Position numbers and translations under genes: made by a program
The notes under the pieces: generated by a model
Told to the model about the DNA's origin: nothing
The model's input: only the letters and a program-made list of their open reading frames with translations
Database searches by the model: none
NCBI GenBank assembly: GCA_963819975.1
Contig: CAWFYE010000005.1
Coordinates: 62,001 to 126,000, forward strand
Length of the DNA stretch: 64,000 nucleotides
From: Palsa-1392 sp963819975
GTDB lineage: Bacteria; Verrucomicrobiota; Verrucomicrobiia; Chthoniobacterales; UBA10450
Direction of reading: 5' to 3'
In this document: positions 31,744 through 40,147 of the stretch, piece by piece
Position numbering within the stretch: position 1 is the first letter of the stretch
How the letters are laid out: every line of letters starts with the position of its first letter

Positions 31744-32020
31744 GTGAAGTATCGCCTCACTGCGACCCGGGGCGTTTTAGCGCAGCTTCTCCAAGCTCTC
31801 GGCCCAGCAGCAGGAGAAGGCTCGAATGGCGTTTGTAATTTTCGAACTGCACCCCTTCGATACACGTTTGCGCGCGCATAAGATTTAAAGATTATCTGCT
31901 CGCTATGCTCGGACGATTTATGCGGTGGATATCGAGGCGGATCTGCGGGTTGCCTTCTATGTCGAAGGGGATCGCGTCGTTACGATCGACATCGGCTCGC
32001 ACAATATCTATCCCGGGTGA
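31744..32020 (+). pseudogene. Decayed RelE/YafQ-like toxin
   Basis: GTG 31744 opens VKYRLTATRG; after a frameshift near 31780 the other frame continues RSFSKLSAQQQEKARMAFVI, then FELHPFDTRLRAHKI, an in-frame TAA (31886-31888), RLSARYARTIYAVDIEADLR and VAFYVEGDRVVTIDIGSHNI. The ending is the classic RelE/YafQ strand. Upstream, a short frame ending FVDLDTALTEPIRDNQ-stop overlaps the GTG and is probably the tail of its antitoxin. Two lesions make the pair inactive. Confidence 0.72.
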
Positions 32021-32452
32021 GCGCTTGTGGAAGAATTGCGGATCAGGCAACAAATCTTGACAAGTCTCCGGTGACGAACTGACGAAGAAAGTAGCTGTAA
32101 CGGATGTCCCCAGCGGCGGGTAACCTGGGCAACGGCCGGGCTTTCAAATTCAAACTCCGGAGAGCGGCAGCGAGGGTGGAGGGTGCGCTGATGTTCGACC
32201 AAATGATAAGCCTGTTGACGGCCCGCGATCTGCTCCATTTCAAGCACAACCGACCAAATGACGCCTGCTTAGGTGGAAATGTCATGTCGCGAGGCGGCCG
32301 GCCAGCAAATTAGATCTTTTCATGCTATATCGCCGAACCCGCGTCGCAGGACACTCCATTCAAGTCGAATGACCTCATGTCTTTCGCTTCGGCTCAGGCG
32401 AGCCGCACCGAATAGGTAATTCTCTTTAGCGGAAAACAACCAAAGGAAAATA
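32021..32452. other. Gene-poor gap
   Basis: No credible coding frame on either strand. It contains the second interspersed repeat (32093-32148) and a block AATCTTGACAAGTCT also found near 29966. The Shine-Dalgarno-like AAAGGAAAATA just before 32453 serves the next gene. Confidence 0.4.
32093..32148 (+). repeat. Interspersed intergenic repeat, copy 2
   Basis: AGCTGTAACGG, a longer variable part, then CAACGGCCGGGCTTTCAAA; compare copies at 30757-30795 and 35560-35599. Confidence 0.5.
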
Positions 32453-33016
32453 ATGATTAAGAAACAACTGATAGTGAGCGTATGTCTCGGATTGGCAGCT
32501 GGTCTGTCGTCCGTGACTGCAGCAGAGACAACGGGGACAGAACTGGGCACGGTCCTCTCCAATAGCGCGTCCAGCGTCAAGCAAAAGGTGGCGGCAATTC
32601 AGACCTACGTCGCTCATGTCGAGAAAGGCATCTCTTCCGACAAGCGGAAAGACGTGATGGTAACAGAAGGTTCTTTGAAAGCGGTGACCGATGAGAACTG
32701 GAAAGAAGTCCACGGCTATTACGACGGAGACACCCTGACAAGAGTGAAAACCTACCCGCTGAAAGGTTCGAATAAGACAGAGGAGTTCTATTTCTACAAC
32801 AATGAGCCAGTCTTCGTCTTCGTGGAAGAGAACGGCGCTGGCAAGGAAGGTCACGACAAGAACGCGGTCGGAAGCAAGTATTACTTCTCCGGTCATAAGC
32901 TGATCGCGTCGACCACACCGGACGGCAAGGCGATGGATAACTCCAGCACCCAGTCCGAGAAAATGGGCGGCAAGTTGGAAAAGGAATCGGTCGCATTCCG
33001 GGACACGCTGAAATAG
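32453..33016 (+). CDS. Exported protein of unknown function
   Basis: 187 residues with a signal peptide (MIKKQLIVSVCLGLAAGLSS, cleavage near VTAAE). Preceded by AAAGGA at good spacing from the ATG. The mature part is Lys- and Tyr-rich (HGYYDGDTLTRVKTYPLKGS, KTEEFYFYNNEPVFVFVEEN), suggesting beta strands. No recognised family. Confidence 0.75.
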   Translation: MIKKQLIVSVCLGLAAGLSSVTAAETTGTELGTVLSNSASSVKQKVAAIQTYVAHVEKGISSDKRKDVMVTEGSLKAVTDENWKEVHGYYDGDTLTRVKTYPLKGSNKTEEFYFYNNEPVFVFVEENGAGKEGHDKNAVGSKYYFSGHKLIASTTPDGKAMDNSSTQSEKMGGKLEKESVAFRDTLK

Positions 33017-33189
33017 TCCCGCGGCAAGGCTGACAAACGCTGCGTGCAGAGGGGAAGCCTTCCCGCTCCTCTGTTCGTCAGCGTTCCCCGCCCCCGGCGT
33101 AAGGTGGCTTCGATCTTGCCCCTCCAAGACGGTGATAAATTCCTCGAAGTCGTGCCGATGCCTTGAACCTACTTTCTCTCGGCTCGCGC

Positions 33190-33275
33190 TCAGACTCGCG
33201 CGCCCGGATCTTCCGAGCAGATGGCGCATTCGTTGCCGCTCGGCTCGGTGAAATGGAAGCGGCACGCCGGCACAC
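33190..33275 (-). pseudogene. Tail remnant of a VOC/glyoxalase gene
   Basis: The minus strand reads RFHFTEPSGNECAICSEDPG followed by a stop, matching the C-terminus of the VOC protein at 35676-36038 (RFHFVEPSGNECAIWSEDPN). Nothing upstream in frame resembles the rest of a glyoxalase domain. The surrounding 33017-33353 gap holds no other gene. Confidence 0.72.
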
Positions 33276-33353
33276 GCGCCGGAAGCGGCCGAGGCGCTCA
33301 AACTCATAAAGGAAGAAGTCGGAGGGCGGACGGCGGAGGGCGCGGGAGAGAAT

Positions 33354-33563
33354 TTATGCTTTCGCGGCGACAGGAAGCTGGCTCGTGACCAGTTCGCGCA
33401 GGTCCAGCTTGCGACTGGCGTGGTCGATATCGATTCCGGCAAGGTTCCCCTCGGCATCGTAGTCAATTACGACTCCTGCGGAAACTTCCCTGCTCTCAAC
33501 GCTCGGTTTTTGCGAGAGGTCAATGTAGAGAGAATCGGTGTCTGGAAAATAATTGAGCCTCAT
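33354..33563 (-). CDS. DUF2283 protein
   Basis: 69 residues: MRLNYFPDTDSLYIDLSQKP, then GVVIDYDAEGNLAGIDIDHA, which is the whole DUF2283 signature. Its ATG overlaps the stop of the upstream gene (ATGA). DUF2283 proteins commonly sit next to DUF4258-type small proteins and have been treated as candidate antitoxins; function unproven. Confidence 0.85.
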   Translation of the reverse strand: MRLNYFPDTDSLYIDLSQKPSVESREVSAGVVIDYDAEGNLAGIDIDHASRKLDLRELVTSQLPVAAKA

Positions 33564-33802
33564 GGCCGGAATCCGCGATCCAAGAATGCGTTGTGGATGG
33601 TGAGCTTATCGGAAAGTGTGACGACTCACAAGAATCGGCCTTCGAGTTCCTCGACCGAAGCCCAGAACAGATAGCGGTCCTCCTCCTGCAGCTCAACACG
33701 TGCCGGGGATTGAATGAGCCGAACGCACATCTCCTTCGTGAGGTATGGCCGCTTGCGCATCACCTGTTTCTCAAAGTAGGCGGTGAACCTGTAATCCGGC
33801 AC
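33560..33802 (-). pseudogene. Partner gene of DUF2283 with an in-frame TGA
   Basis: From GTG 33802 the frame reads VPDYRFTAYFEKQVMRKRPY, LTKEMCVRLIQSPARVELQE, ...WASVEELEGRFL, then TGA (complement at 33626-33628), then VVTLSDKLTIHNAFLDRGFR-P-stop. The part after the TGA keeps the conserved family ending, and an Arg is expected at the TGA, so a single CGA-to-TGA change explains it. Its final stop overlaps the ATG of the DUF2283 gene. Confidence 0.7.
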
Positions 33803-34051
33803 GCGGGCAACGTATCAGAAAGCGCGGGACGACGATAGTTGGAGTGCAGCTTGACATCGCACGGGGCGGCGGGCGACAACAGTGGCCAATGAGCTCGCCT
33901 AAACGCCTTTTGACTCGAACGCCCCCGTTCTCGGCCTTCGGCCGCGCTTCGCTTGTCCATGTCGCACAGCTTCCCGCTGGCTCCATTCTCCCCGGTCGCT
34001 CGATCGACCAACTCGACATCGCCTTGCCGAAAGAGCTGTAGAATTCACGCC

Positions 34052-35557
34052 ATGTCTTCAACCAAACGTCTCTTCGCGAAAGCTCCGGAGGGGACGGCCG
34101 TGCTCTTCTTCATTCAAATCTTCGCGACGCTCGGCTTCGCCGTTCTTTACTCGACGCTGGTCCTCTACGCGACGAAGCATCTCCAGCTCTCGGTCAAAGC
34201 GGCCACGACGTTGATGGGCGTGTTTGGCGCTTTCAACTACGGCCTGCACCTCTTCGGCGGCTACCTCGGCGGGCGTTTCCTCTCGAACCGGAACCTCTTC
34301 GTCGGGGGCATGGCGTCGCAAGTGATCGGCTGTGCGTGCATTGCAACCGGCTCGCTCGCGATGTTCTACGTCGGCCTCGCTTTTTTCCTGACCGGCAGCG
34401 GGCTCAATGTGACCTGCATCAACATGATGCTGACGCAGCGTTTTACTTCGGACGATCCGCGCCGCGAAGGAGCTTTTCTCTGGAATTATGCGGGCATGAA
34501 CGTCGGGTTCTTCGTTGGGTTCGCCGTCGCCGGCTATTTCCAGGGAACGGAGAGCTATGCGAGTCTTTTCATTTTCGCGACGCTCGGCAACTTCGTCGCC
34601 ATCATCCTTGCCCTGGCGTCGTGGAAGACGCTGACCGACCGCAACACGCCGCTGCTCGAGGTGACGTCGAAGCAATTCCGGCTGCGGTTGCTCGCCGGCC
34701 TCGCAATTCTCATCGGCTGCGTGCCGGTCGTGTGGTTCATGCTCCAGCGGCCCGACGGGACCGAGACAATCATCAAGGGCATCTGCGGCGCGGTCGCGCT
34801 GACGCTCATCTATCTCACGGTGCGCCATCCGGATCGCCGCGAGCGGCGAAACATGACGGCGTATCTGATCCTGGCGCTCGGCTCGCTCGCTTTCTGGTCG
34901 TTGTACCAAATGGCACCGAGCGGCCTGATGCTGTTCGCCGTCCACAACGTCAACCTCTTCATTGGGAAGGTGGAGATTCAGCCGCAGTGGATTCAGAATA
35001 TCAACACCGTCTGCATCGTGGTCGGCGGCCCGATCCTCGCGGCGCTCTTTACCCGGATGCGTGCGCGGGGTTGGAAAATCGACATCCCGCGGCAGTTTTC
35101 GACCTCGCTGATTTTAATGGCGCTGGGTTTTCTCATTCTTCCGTTAGGCATCAAGCTGGCTGGCGTAGACGGCAAGAGCGCGTTCGTGTGGCTCTTCATG
35201 AGTTATGTGCTGCAGAGCGTCGGCGAGTTGCTCATCTCGCCGATCGGCTACGCGATGATCGGCAAGATCGCGCCGAAGCAGTATCAGGGAATCATGATGG
35301 GCAGCTGGATGCTCTTGACGGGTCTCGCGTCGCTTTTCGCGGGCGATTTCTCGGGCATGATCCCCGAGCCGCACGGCACCACGGCGCTCGCGACCAACCC
35401 CGAGTATGCGAAGCTCTTCGGCGCGCTTGGCGCGGGCAGCCTCGTGGTCGGTATCGCCCTCGTCGTGCTCATTCCGTTCCTGCGCAAGCTGATCACCGAC
35501 AAGGCGGAAGTGTCGCCTGAGGAGATGGAAGAGGCGACCGTCGTTCCTGGAATCTGA
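34052..35557 (+). CDS. POT-family proton-dependent oligopeptide transporter
   Basis: 501 residues from ATG 34052. About 14 hydrophobic helices. N-terminal FFIQIFATLGFAVLYSTLVL carries the POT/PTR2 layout of the ExxERF region in divergent form; GGYLGGRFLSNRNLFVGGMA follows, and late in the protein the diagnostic VLQSVGELLISPIGYAMIGK. It imports di- and tripeptides with protons in characterised members. No TA or island genes overlap it; base composition is back to the high-GC norm. Confidence 0.88.
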   Translation: MSSTKRLFAKAPEGTAVLFFIQIFATLGFAVLYSTLVLYATKHLQLSVKAATTLMGVFGAFNYGLHLFGGYLGGRFLSNRNLFVGGMASQVIGCACIATGSLAMFYVGLAFFLTGSGLNVTCINMMLTQRFTSDDPRREGAFLWNYAGMNVGFFVGFAVAGYFQGTESYASLFIFATLGNFVAIILALASWKTLTDRNTPLLEVTSKQFRLRLLAGLAILIGCVPVVWFMLQRPDGTETIIKGICGAVALTLIYLTVRHPDRRERRNMTAYLILALGSLAFWSLYQMAPSGLMLFAVHNVNLFIGKVEIQPQWIQNINTVCIVVGGPILAALFTRMRARGWKIDIPRQFSTSLILMALGFLILPLGIKLAGVDGKSAFVWLFMSYVLQSVGELLISPIGYAMIGKIAPKQYQGIMMGSWMLLTGLASLFAGDFSGMIPEPHGTTALATNPEYAKLFGALGAGSLVVGIALVVLIPFLRKLITDKAEVSPEEMEEATVVPGI

Positions 35558-35559
35558 AA

Positions 35560-35599
35560 CGCCGCCGTAACGCGGGTGAAGGAGCGGCCGGGCTTTCAA
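35560..35599 (+). repeat. Interspersed intergenic repeat, copy 3
   Basis: CGCCGCCGTAACGCGGGTGA, then AGGAGCGGCCGGGCTTTCAA, directly after the transporter stop. Same core as the copies at 30757 and 32093. Confidence 0.55.
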
Positions 35600-35675
35600 A
35601 GCAGTGACGAGATGCGCGGCGAAATGCGAATTGCATTGCCGGGCGGGGATCGTTTCCGCAAAATCCTTCGCAATT

Positions 35676-36038
35676 ATGGGAGCGGATAACCAGATCGATT
35701 ACATCGAATTCCAGGCGGCGGATCTGGCGGCCACCCGGAAGTTTTTCGAGCAACTCTTTGGCTGGAAGTTCACCGATTACGGGCCGGATTATACTGCGTT
35801 TGAGGATGGGCGGATCGCCGGCGGCTTCAGCCGGGCGAAAAAGTGCTCAACCTCCGAGGCGGGCGGAGTCCTAGTCGTCTTTTATCATCCGCGGCTGGAG
35901 GAAATTCGCGCCCGGGTGATCGAACTCGGCGGCAAGATCAGCGCCGATATCTATTCCTTCCCTGGCGGGCGGCGGTTCCATTTCGTCGAACCGAGCGGGA
36001 ACGAGTGCGCGATCTGGTCGGAAGATCCCAATGCCTGA
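35676..36038 (+). CDS. VOC/glyoxalase-family protein
   Basis: 120 residues from ATG 35676. IDYIEFQAADLAATRKFFEQ starts the first beta-alpha-beta-beta-beta unit with a potential metal-ligand Glu, and FHFVEPSGNECAIWSE closes the second. Similar to bacterial VOC proteins annotated as bleomycin-resistance/glyoxalase-like; the substrate is unknown. Overlaps the next gene by 8 bases. A remnant of a second such gene lies at 33190-33275. Confidence 0.88.
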   Translation: MGADNQIDYIEFQAADLAATRKFFEQLFGWKFTDYGPDYTAFEDGRIAGGFSRAKKCSTSEAGGVLVVFYHPRLEEIRARVIELGGKISADIYSFPGGRRFHFVEPSGNECAIWSEDPNA

Positions 36039-36579
36039 TCCCGATACCATCGCTCTCGCTGCCGAAGCCGAGGCCGAGGGGCTGGAGGCGATCCTGGTGG
36101 GAGGGAACGCCGTCAACCTCCATGCTTATTCCCGCACCACTTTTGATCTCGACCTTCTTGTTCGCGAGGGGGACGTGGAGCGCTGGATCGCCTATTTCAA
36201 AACGCGCGGTTACGCGATTTCCCGACAAACAGAAAATTTTATCCGGCTCCGCCTGGAAGCCGACCCGGCGGCTGCGCTTCCGGTGGACCTGATGCTGGCC
36301 AGCGAAGAAACTTTTGGCAAGATCCAGGCGGAGAGCCGGCGCGCGAATATTGGCAACGGGCTCAGCTTTGCCATCCCCAGCCCACTCCATCTTATCGCCA
36401 TGAAACTGCATGCGCTGCGCAATCCAATGCGGGCGGAAATGGGGATTGATTTGCAGGACGTCAGGCATTTAATGAGGACGGCGGAGATCGATGTCTCCAG
36501 CCCGGAGTTCAACGCGATCCTGGAGAGATATGCCACCGATACAATACGACAAGCGATCCGAGGCGAATTTACAACGTGA
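36031..36579 (+). CDS. Nucleotidyltransferase-fold protein (AbiEii-like)
   Basis: 182 residues. LEAILVGGNAVNLHAYSRTT followed by FDLDLLV gives the GG-N-x-D-x-D pattern of minimal nucleotidyltransferases, with PSPLHLIAMKLHALRNPMRA as the usual late helix. Related proteins act as type IV/VII-like toxin-antitoxin components or tRNA-modifying enzymes; which applies here is unknown. Overlaps the downstream small gene by 50 bases and the VOC gene by 8. Confidence 0.75.
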   Translation: MPDPDTIALAAEAEAEGLEAILVGGNAVNLHAYSRTTFDLDLLVREGDVERWIAYFKTRGYAISRQTENFIRLRLEADPAAALPVDLMLASEETFGKIQAESRRANIGNGLSFAIPSPLHLIAMKLHALRNPMRAEMGIDLQDVRHLMRTAEIDVSSPEFNAILERYATDTIRQAIRGEFTT

Positions 36580-36769
36580 GCTCGCGCGGAAAAACGCGCG
36601 GCTCGATCTGCCGGAGTTCGACTCGGTACCGGCGACCGCCGGCCTGAGCAACCTCGAGGCTTTCCAACTGAGTCAGCGCCATGCCCTGGCTTTGCTCCCG
36701 GCCATGTTTGCGAACGAAGGGACAGAGGATCGGGCGGATGAGGTGACGGAGCGATTTTCGATCGGCTGA
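36530..36769 (+). CDS. Small protein overlapping the nucleotidyltransferase gene
   Basis: 79 residues from ATG 36530 (MPPIQYDKRSEANLQRELAR). Helical and charged in the first half. The 50-base overlap with the upstream gene suggests a coupled pair, possibly a partner or antitoxin, but no family is recognised. Confidence 0.5.
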   Translation: MPPIQYDKRSEANLQRELARKNARLDLPEFDSVPATAGLSNLEAFQLSQRHALALLPAMFANEGTEDRADEVTERFSIG

Positions 36770-36853
36770 CGCCGCGTCTCTTCAGATGAAATATCTGTTG
36801 TTGATCCCGGGCGGCCCGATCAGCGCCGAACGCTTAAACGCCTGAGCAGCGCC

Positions 36854-38338
36854 ATGCCCTTCCTCGCGCGTTCCCGCGGTTCCGGTCTTACTTGGTTCAT
36901 TCTCGCCGGGGCAGCGTCCGCGGTGCTCTTTTACTTCGGGACGGGTCTGCATCCGATCTGGTGGATGGTGTGGTTGGCGCCGGTGCCGGTGCTGGCAATC
37001 GCGCCGCGTCTCGGCCGCTGGGCGGCGTTCCTGCTCGCGGCCGGCGCGTGGTTCGCGGGCGAGTTTAACATGTGGAGTTACTTCACCCGCGTGGTGCAGG
37101 TGCCGCTGCCGATCACGCTCGTTCTCTTTCTCGTGCCGGCGCTGGTCTTTGCACTCGGCGTGCTCTTGGTGCGCAGCTTTCTCCGGCGTGGCGCGCTGTT
37201 CCTGGCGGCGCTCGCTTTTCCCGTCTTTTGGGTCTCCTTCCAATATCTCTCTGAGGTCGGCTCGCCGCACAGCACCTTTGGCAATCTCGGCTACACGCAG
37301 ATGAATTGTCTGCCGCTGATCCAGATCGCGTCGCTCACCGGGATCTGGGGAATCAGCTTTGTCGTGCTCCTTTTTGCCGCGACCGTCGCCGCGCTCTCGA
37401 TCGAACTCGGAACGCGTCGCGAGCGGACGGTTCTTTTTGCTAGTGTCGGGCTCTTTCTTGGCGCGGTCTTTCTCTTCGGCATCGGACGGTTGCGGTCGGA
37501 ACCGAAGGGTGAGGCGGTCAGCATTGCCCTGATCGGAAAGGATGTGCCGATCAGTGTCTATATTAACAGCGACGAGAAGGTCGCGCTCGGGCTCCTGCGC
37601 GAGTATGCGGATGAAATCCAGCGCGCCACGCCCGCCGGGACGCAGGTCGTCGTGCTTCCGGAAAAGATCGTGCGCGTGAGCGAGGATTCGTTGCCGGAGG
37701 TGGATGCGATGTTCTCCGCCGCCGCGGCGGCAACTCATTCGACGATCGACCTGGGCATCGTCCGCCGGACGGCGTCGGGGAGCTATAATTCGGCGCGCTA
37801 TTACTCCGCGGCGGGCCAATTGGAGGCGAACTACGACAAACATCATCTCGTGCCCGGACTCGAACCGGAGAAACCGGGCGCTGCCTTGGTCGTGCTGAAC
37901 ACACCATCCGGCCGGTGGGGACTGCAGATTTGCAAGGACATGGACTTCCCCGAGCTCAGCCGTGGATATGCGGCCGAGGGCGCGAACCTGCTGCTCGTGC
38001 CGGCGTGGGATTTCAATGTCGACCGGTGGTTGCACGCGCGGATGGCGATGCTGCGCGCGGTCGAGAATGGGTTCTCGCTCGCCCGCGCCGGCCGCAATGG
38101 GCTCCTGACCCTCAGCGATAACCGCGGTCGGGTGATCGCGGAGGCGCCGACCGCGCCCGAACACTTCGTGACCGTGACCGGAAAACTCAACGTGACCAGC
38201 GAACAAACCCTTTACTCGCGCACGGGTGATTGGTTCGCGTGGCTCTGTCTGGTCGCGCTCCTGATGCTGCTCGGCCTCTTATTCGTTAGGCGAAGGACGC
38301 CGGGGACCGACCGGGCGAGCGCGCGGGTCATTGAATGA
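36854..38338 (+). CDS. Apolipoprotein N-acyltransferase-like protein
   Basis: 494 residues. The N-terminal ~210 residues hold six or more hydrophobic helices; the following nitrilase-type domain has the catalytic triad Glu (VVLPEKIV), Lys (NYDKHHLVPGLEPEK) and Cys (LQICKDMDFPELSR); a final helix follows (WLCLVALLMLLGLLFV). This is the Lnt architecture, adding the third acyl chain to lipoproteins at the inner membrane. Sequence around Cys differs enough from E. coli Lnt that a related acyltransferase is possible. A TCGTTAGGC 9-mer lies near its 3' end (38283-38291). Converges with the next gene, overlapping 11 bases. Confidence 0.85.
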   Translation: MPFLARSRGSGLTWFILAGAASAVLFYFGTGLHPIWWMVWLAPVPVLAIAPRLGRWAAFLLAAGAWFAGEFNMWSYFTRVVQVPLPITLVLFLVPALVFALGVLLVRSFLRRGALFLAALAFPVFWVSFQYLSEVGSPHSTFGNLGYTQMNCLPLIQIASLTGIWGISFVVLLFAATVAALSIELGTRRERTVLFASVGLFLGAVFLFGIGRLRSEPKGEAVSIALIGKDVPISVYINSDEKVALGLLREYADEIQRATPAGTQVVVLPEKIVRVSEDSLPEVDAMFSAAAAATHSTIDLGIVRRTASGSYNSARYYSAAGQLEANYDKHHLVPGLEPEKPGAALVVLNTPSGRWGLQICKDMDFPELSRGYAAEGANLLLVPAWDFNVDRWLHARMAMLRAVENGFSLARAGRNGLLTLSDNRGRVIAEAPTAPEHFVTVTGKLNVTSEQTLYSRTGDWFAWLCLVALLMLLGLLFVRRRTPGTDRASARVIE

Positions 38339-38714
38339 ACCGGATCGTCATCGGGTAGCGATAGAATTTTCCGTCGCTGGCCTGGATCGAGGCGATGATG
38401 ACGAAGACGGCGTTCAAGACCCAAAGGATCGGAATGAAGAGAAAACCGATGAGGATGATGCAAAAGATCCCGGAGATGATGGTGTAGAGAAGCATCGAGA
38501 TCTGGAAGTTGAGCGATTCCTTGCCGTGGGCATCGATCTCGGGCGACTCGCCGCGCTTAATCAGCCAGACGATGAGCGGCCCGAGCAGGTGACCAGGGAA
38601 ATGGAGAAAAACGCCCAGCAAAGCGCTGGTGTGACAAAGCGCAGTCCAGGTACGCACGTTGCTGAGGGCCGAACTGGTCGGCAGCGGTGGTGGAGTCGGG
38701 AAGGTAGTTTCCAT
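38328..38714 (-). CDS. DUF4870 membrane protein
   Basis: 128 residues. WTALCHTSALLGVFLHFPGH followed by LLGPLIVWLIKRGESPEIDA and HGKESLNFQIS is the DUF4870 signature; three to four membrane segments. Function unknown (Tic20-like fold suggested for the family). Confidence 0.9.
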   Translation of the reverse strand: METTFPTPPPLPTSSALSNVRTWTALCHTSALLGVFLHFPGHLLGPLIVWLIKRGESPEIDAHGKESLNFQISMLLYTIISGIFCIILIGFLFIPILWVLNAVFVIIASIQASDGKFYRYPMTIRFIQ

Positions 38715-38784
38715 GGTGTCTATTGAATAGATGCGCCTGGCGGCGCGATTGGATTCAACAAAAAATTCTCAGGAGCGATCAACT

Positions 38785-40014
38785 TTACCGAAGTTTGAGG
38801 ATGAAAACGTCCTTCCGCCCACCCGCGACTCCCCAATTGCTCGTAAAGGCGGCAAATCGGCCGTCGCGACTGATATCGGCGCGGGAACTCGCGTAGTAGT
38901 CGCCGCCGTAGACTGAAAAATGATGAGCGTAACGGCGCACCGCCAGGCTGCCGTCGGTCGCTACCTGGTAAATTTCGTCGTGGAAAGGTCCGTCAGGCGT
39001 TCCGGCGACCGGCGAATAACTGCTCACCAAGGTCCACTTCTCACTGTTCGCCAACATCGAGATGTGATAATCCTGCGTCCAGTCATTGCCGAAACTGATC
39101 AGCGTGAAGGGCGTATGGGGATCGGCCAGGGTACGAAACGTGATCTGATTGCGCCAGTTATCGGCCCCGATCACTGTCTTCGTGCCGTTGTCGGAATGTC
39201 CCGGCGCGTAGTCAGGGCCGTCATCGGTTAAACTCTGGACGGCGAACGTATTCAGGTTCACCACCTGGACTTCGATCGCTCCAGCGCCCTGCAGACCCGT
39301 CTTAACGGCCAGATAAGTTCCCGACTTATCAACCTGGACCTCATCCACCTGAGTCGTCTCCACGTCATAAATCACCTGGTTGGTATCCCGACGCCAAACA
39401 AAATACCCAACGACGCGATAACGCGCGTCGCGGCGGGTAAAGGCAAAGATATTGTCATTTCGAATTGGCTTGCTCATCTGCCAGAGATAATCGCCATGTC
39501 TGTATTGCGCGGTCAGGTCACCTATCTGCGTGTAACTCTGGGTTGCAACATTATAGAGCCAGATCTTCATGCCAATCGTATCGTGACAGTAGATAAGGTC
39601 GGGATCCGACCCGCTCCAGATGGCGTCGTCCCAGCGGACAGATCCTCCTCCTGGGATGATGGTATTCCAGGTAACCTTGTCGATGATCTTGAAAGCAGTC
39701 GGGTCGAATCGATACAGGAGTGGCGCAGTGCCGCTGTAGACCATCAGCCGTGTGCTATTGAGATTAAAGGTCGGCCAGTAAGAGTAGGAATTGATACATT
39801 CCGGACCGTCTTGAGAATCGGTCAGGCGCATAAAGGTAGTACCAAAGGTCGGGTCGACCACGGTGCCACCAGCGGCGGGCAAAGGAGGCGCCGGCGGCAC
39901 GGGATAAATGCCGTAGTCTCGTTTTACTCCTGCAAGGAGATCGCTGGAGAGAAGGGCGTGCAAAGTGAAAACGAATGCGAACCGGCGAAGGTAAGAAGAG
40001 AAGGAAGAAGTCAT
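38785..40014 (-). CDS. Exported beta-propeller-like protein
   Basis: 409 residues from ATG 40014, preceded by a purine-rich GGAAAGGAAAG. Signal peptide through DLLAG. The mature protein has repeated strands with DGPECINSYSYWPTFNLNST, WDDAIWSGSDPDLIYCHDT, YLAVKTG and DISRDGRFAAFTSNWG, typical of WD40/TolB-type propellers. A binding or glycan-lyase-associated role is possible; no catalytic residues identified. Confidence 0.72.
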   Translation of the reverse strand: MTSSFSSYLRRFAFVFTLHALLSSDLLAGVKRDYGIYPVPPAPPLPAAGGTVVDPTFGTTFMRLTDSQDGPECINSYSYWPTFNLNSTRLMVYSGTAPLLYRFDPTAFKIIDKVTWNTIIPGGGSVRWDDAIWSGSDPDLIYCHDTIGMKIWLYNVATQSYTQIGDLTAQYRHGDYLWQMSKPIRNDNIFAFTRRDARYRVVGYFVWRRDTNQVIYDVETTQVDEVQVDKSGTYLAVKTGLQGAGAIEVQVVNLNTFAVQSLTDDGPDYAPGHSDNGTKTVIGADNWRNQITFRTLADPHTPFTLISFGNDWTQDYHISMLANSEKWTLVSSYSPVAGTPDGPFHDEIYQVATDGSLAVRRYAHHFSVYGGDYYASSRADISRDGRFAAFTSNWGVAGGRKDVFILKLR

Positions 40015-40147
40015 AGAGTCTTTCCTTTCCACGCAAGACGGTGCCAAAAGCGGAGCCTCCCTTCCTGGGAGAGAATGCGACGAACGTCAAGATAATAACA
40101 ATCGCACCCCTCGTCAGAAGTCAGGCCGATAGCCGGGACGTGAATCG

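Noticed and set aside
32426..33466. 346-codon minus-strand frame
   Set aside because: It is antisense to an exported protein with a good ribosome-binding site and signal peptide, and merely passes through the VOC tail relic in the wrong frame.
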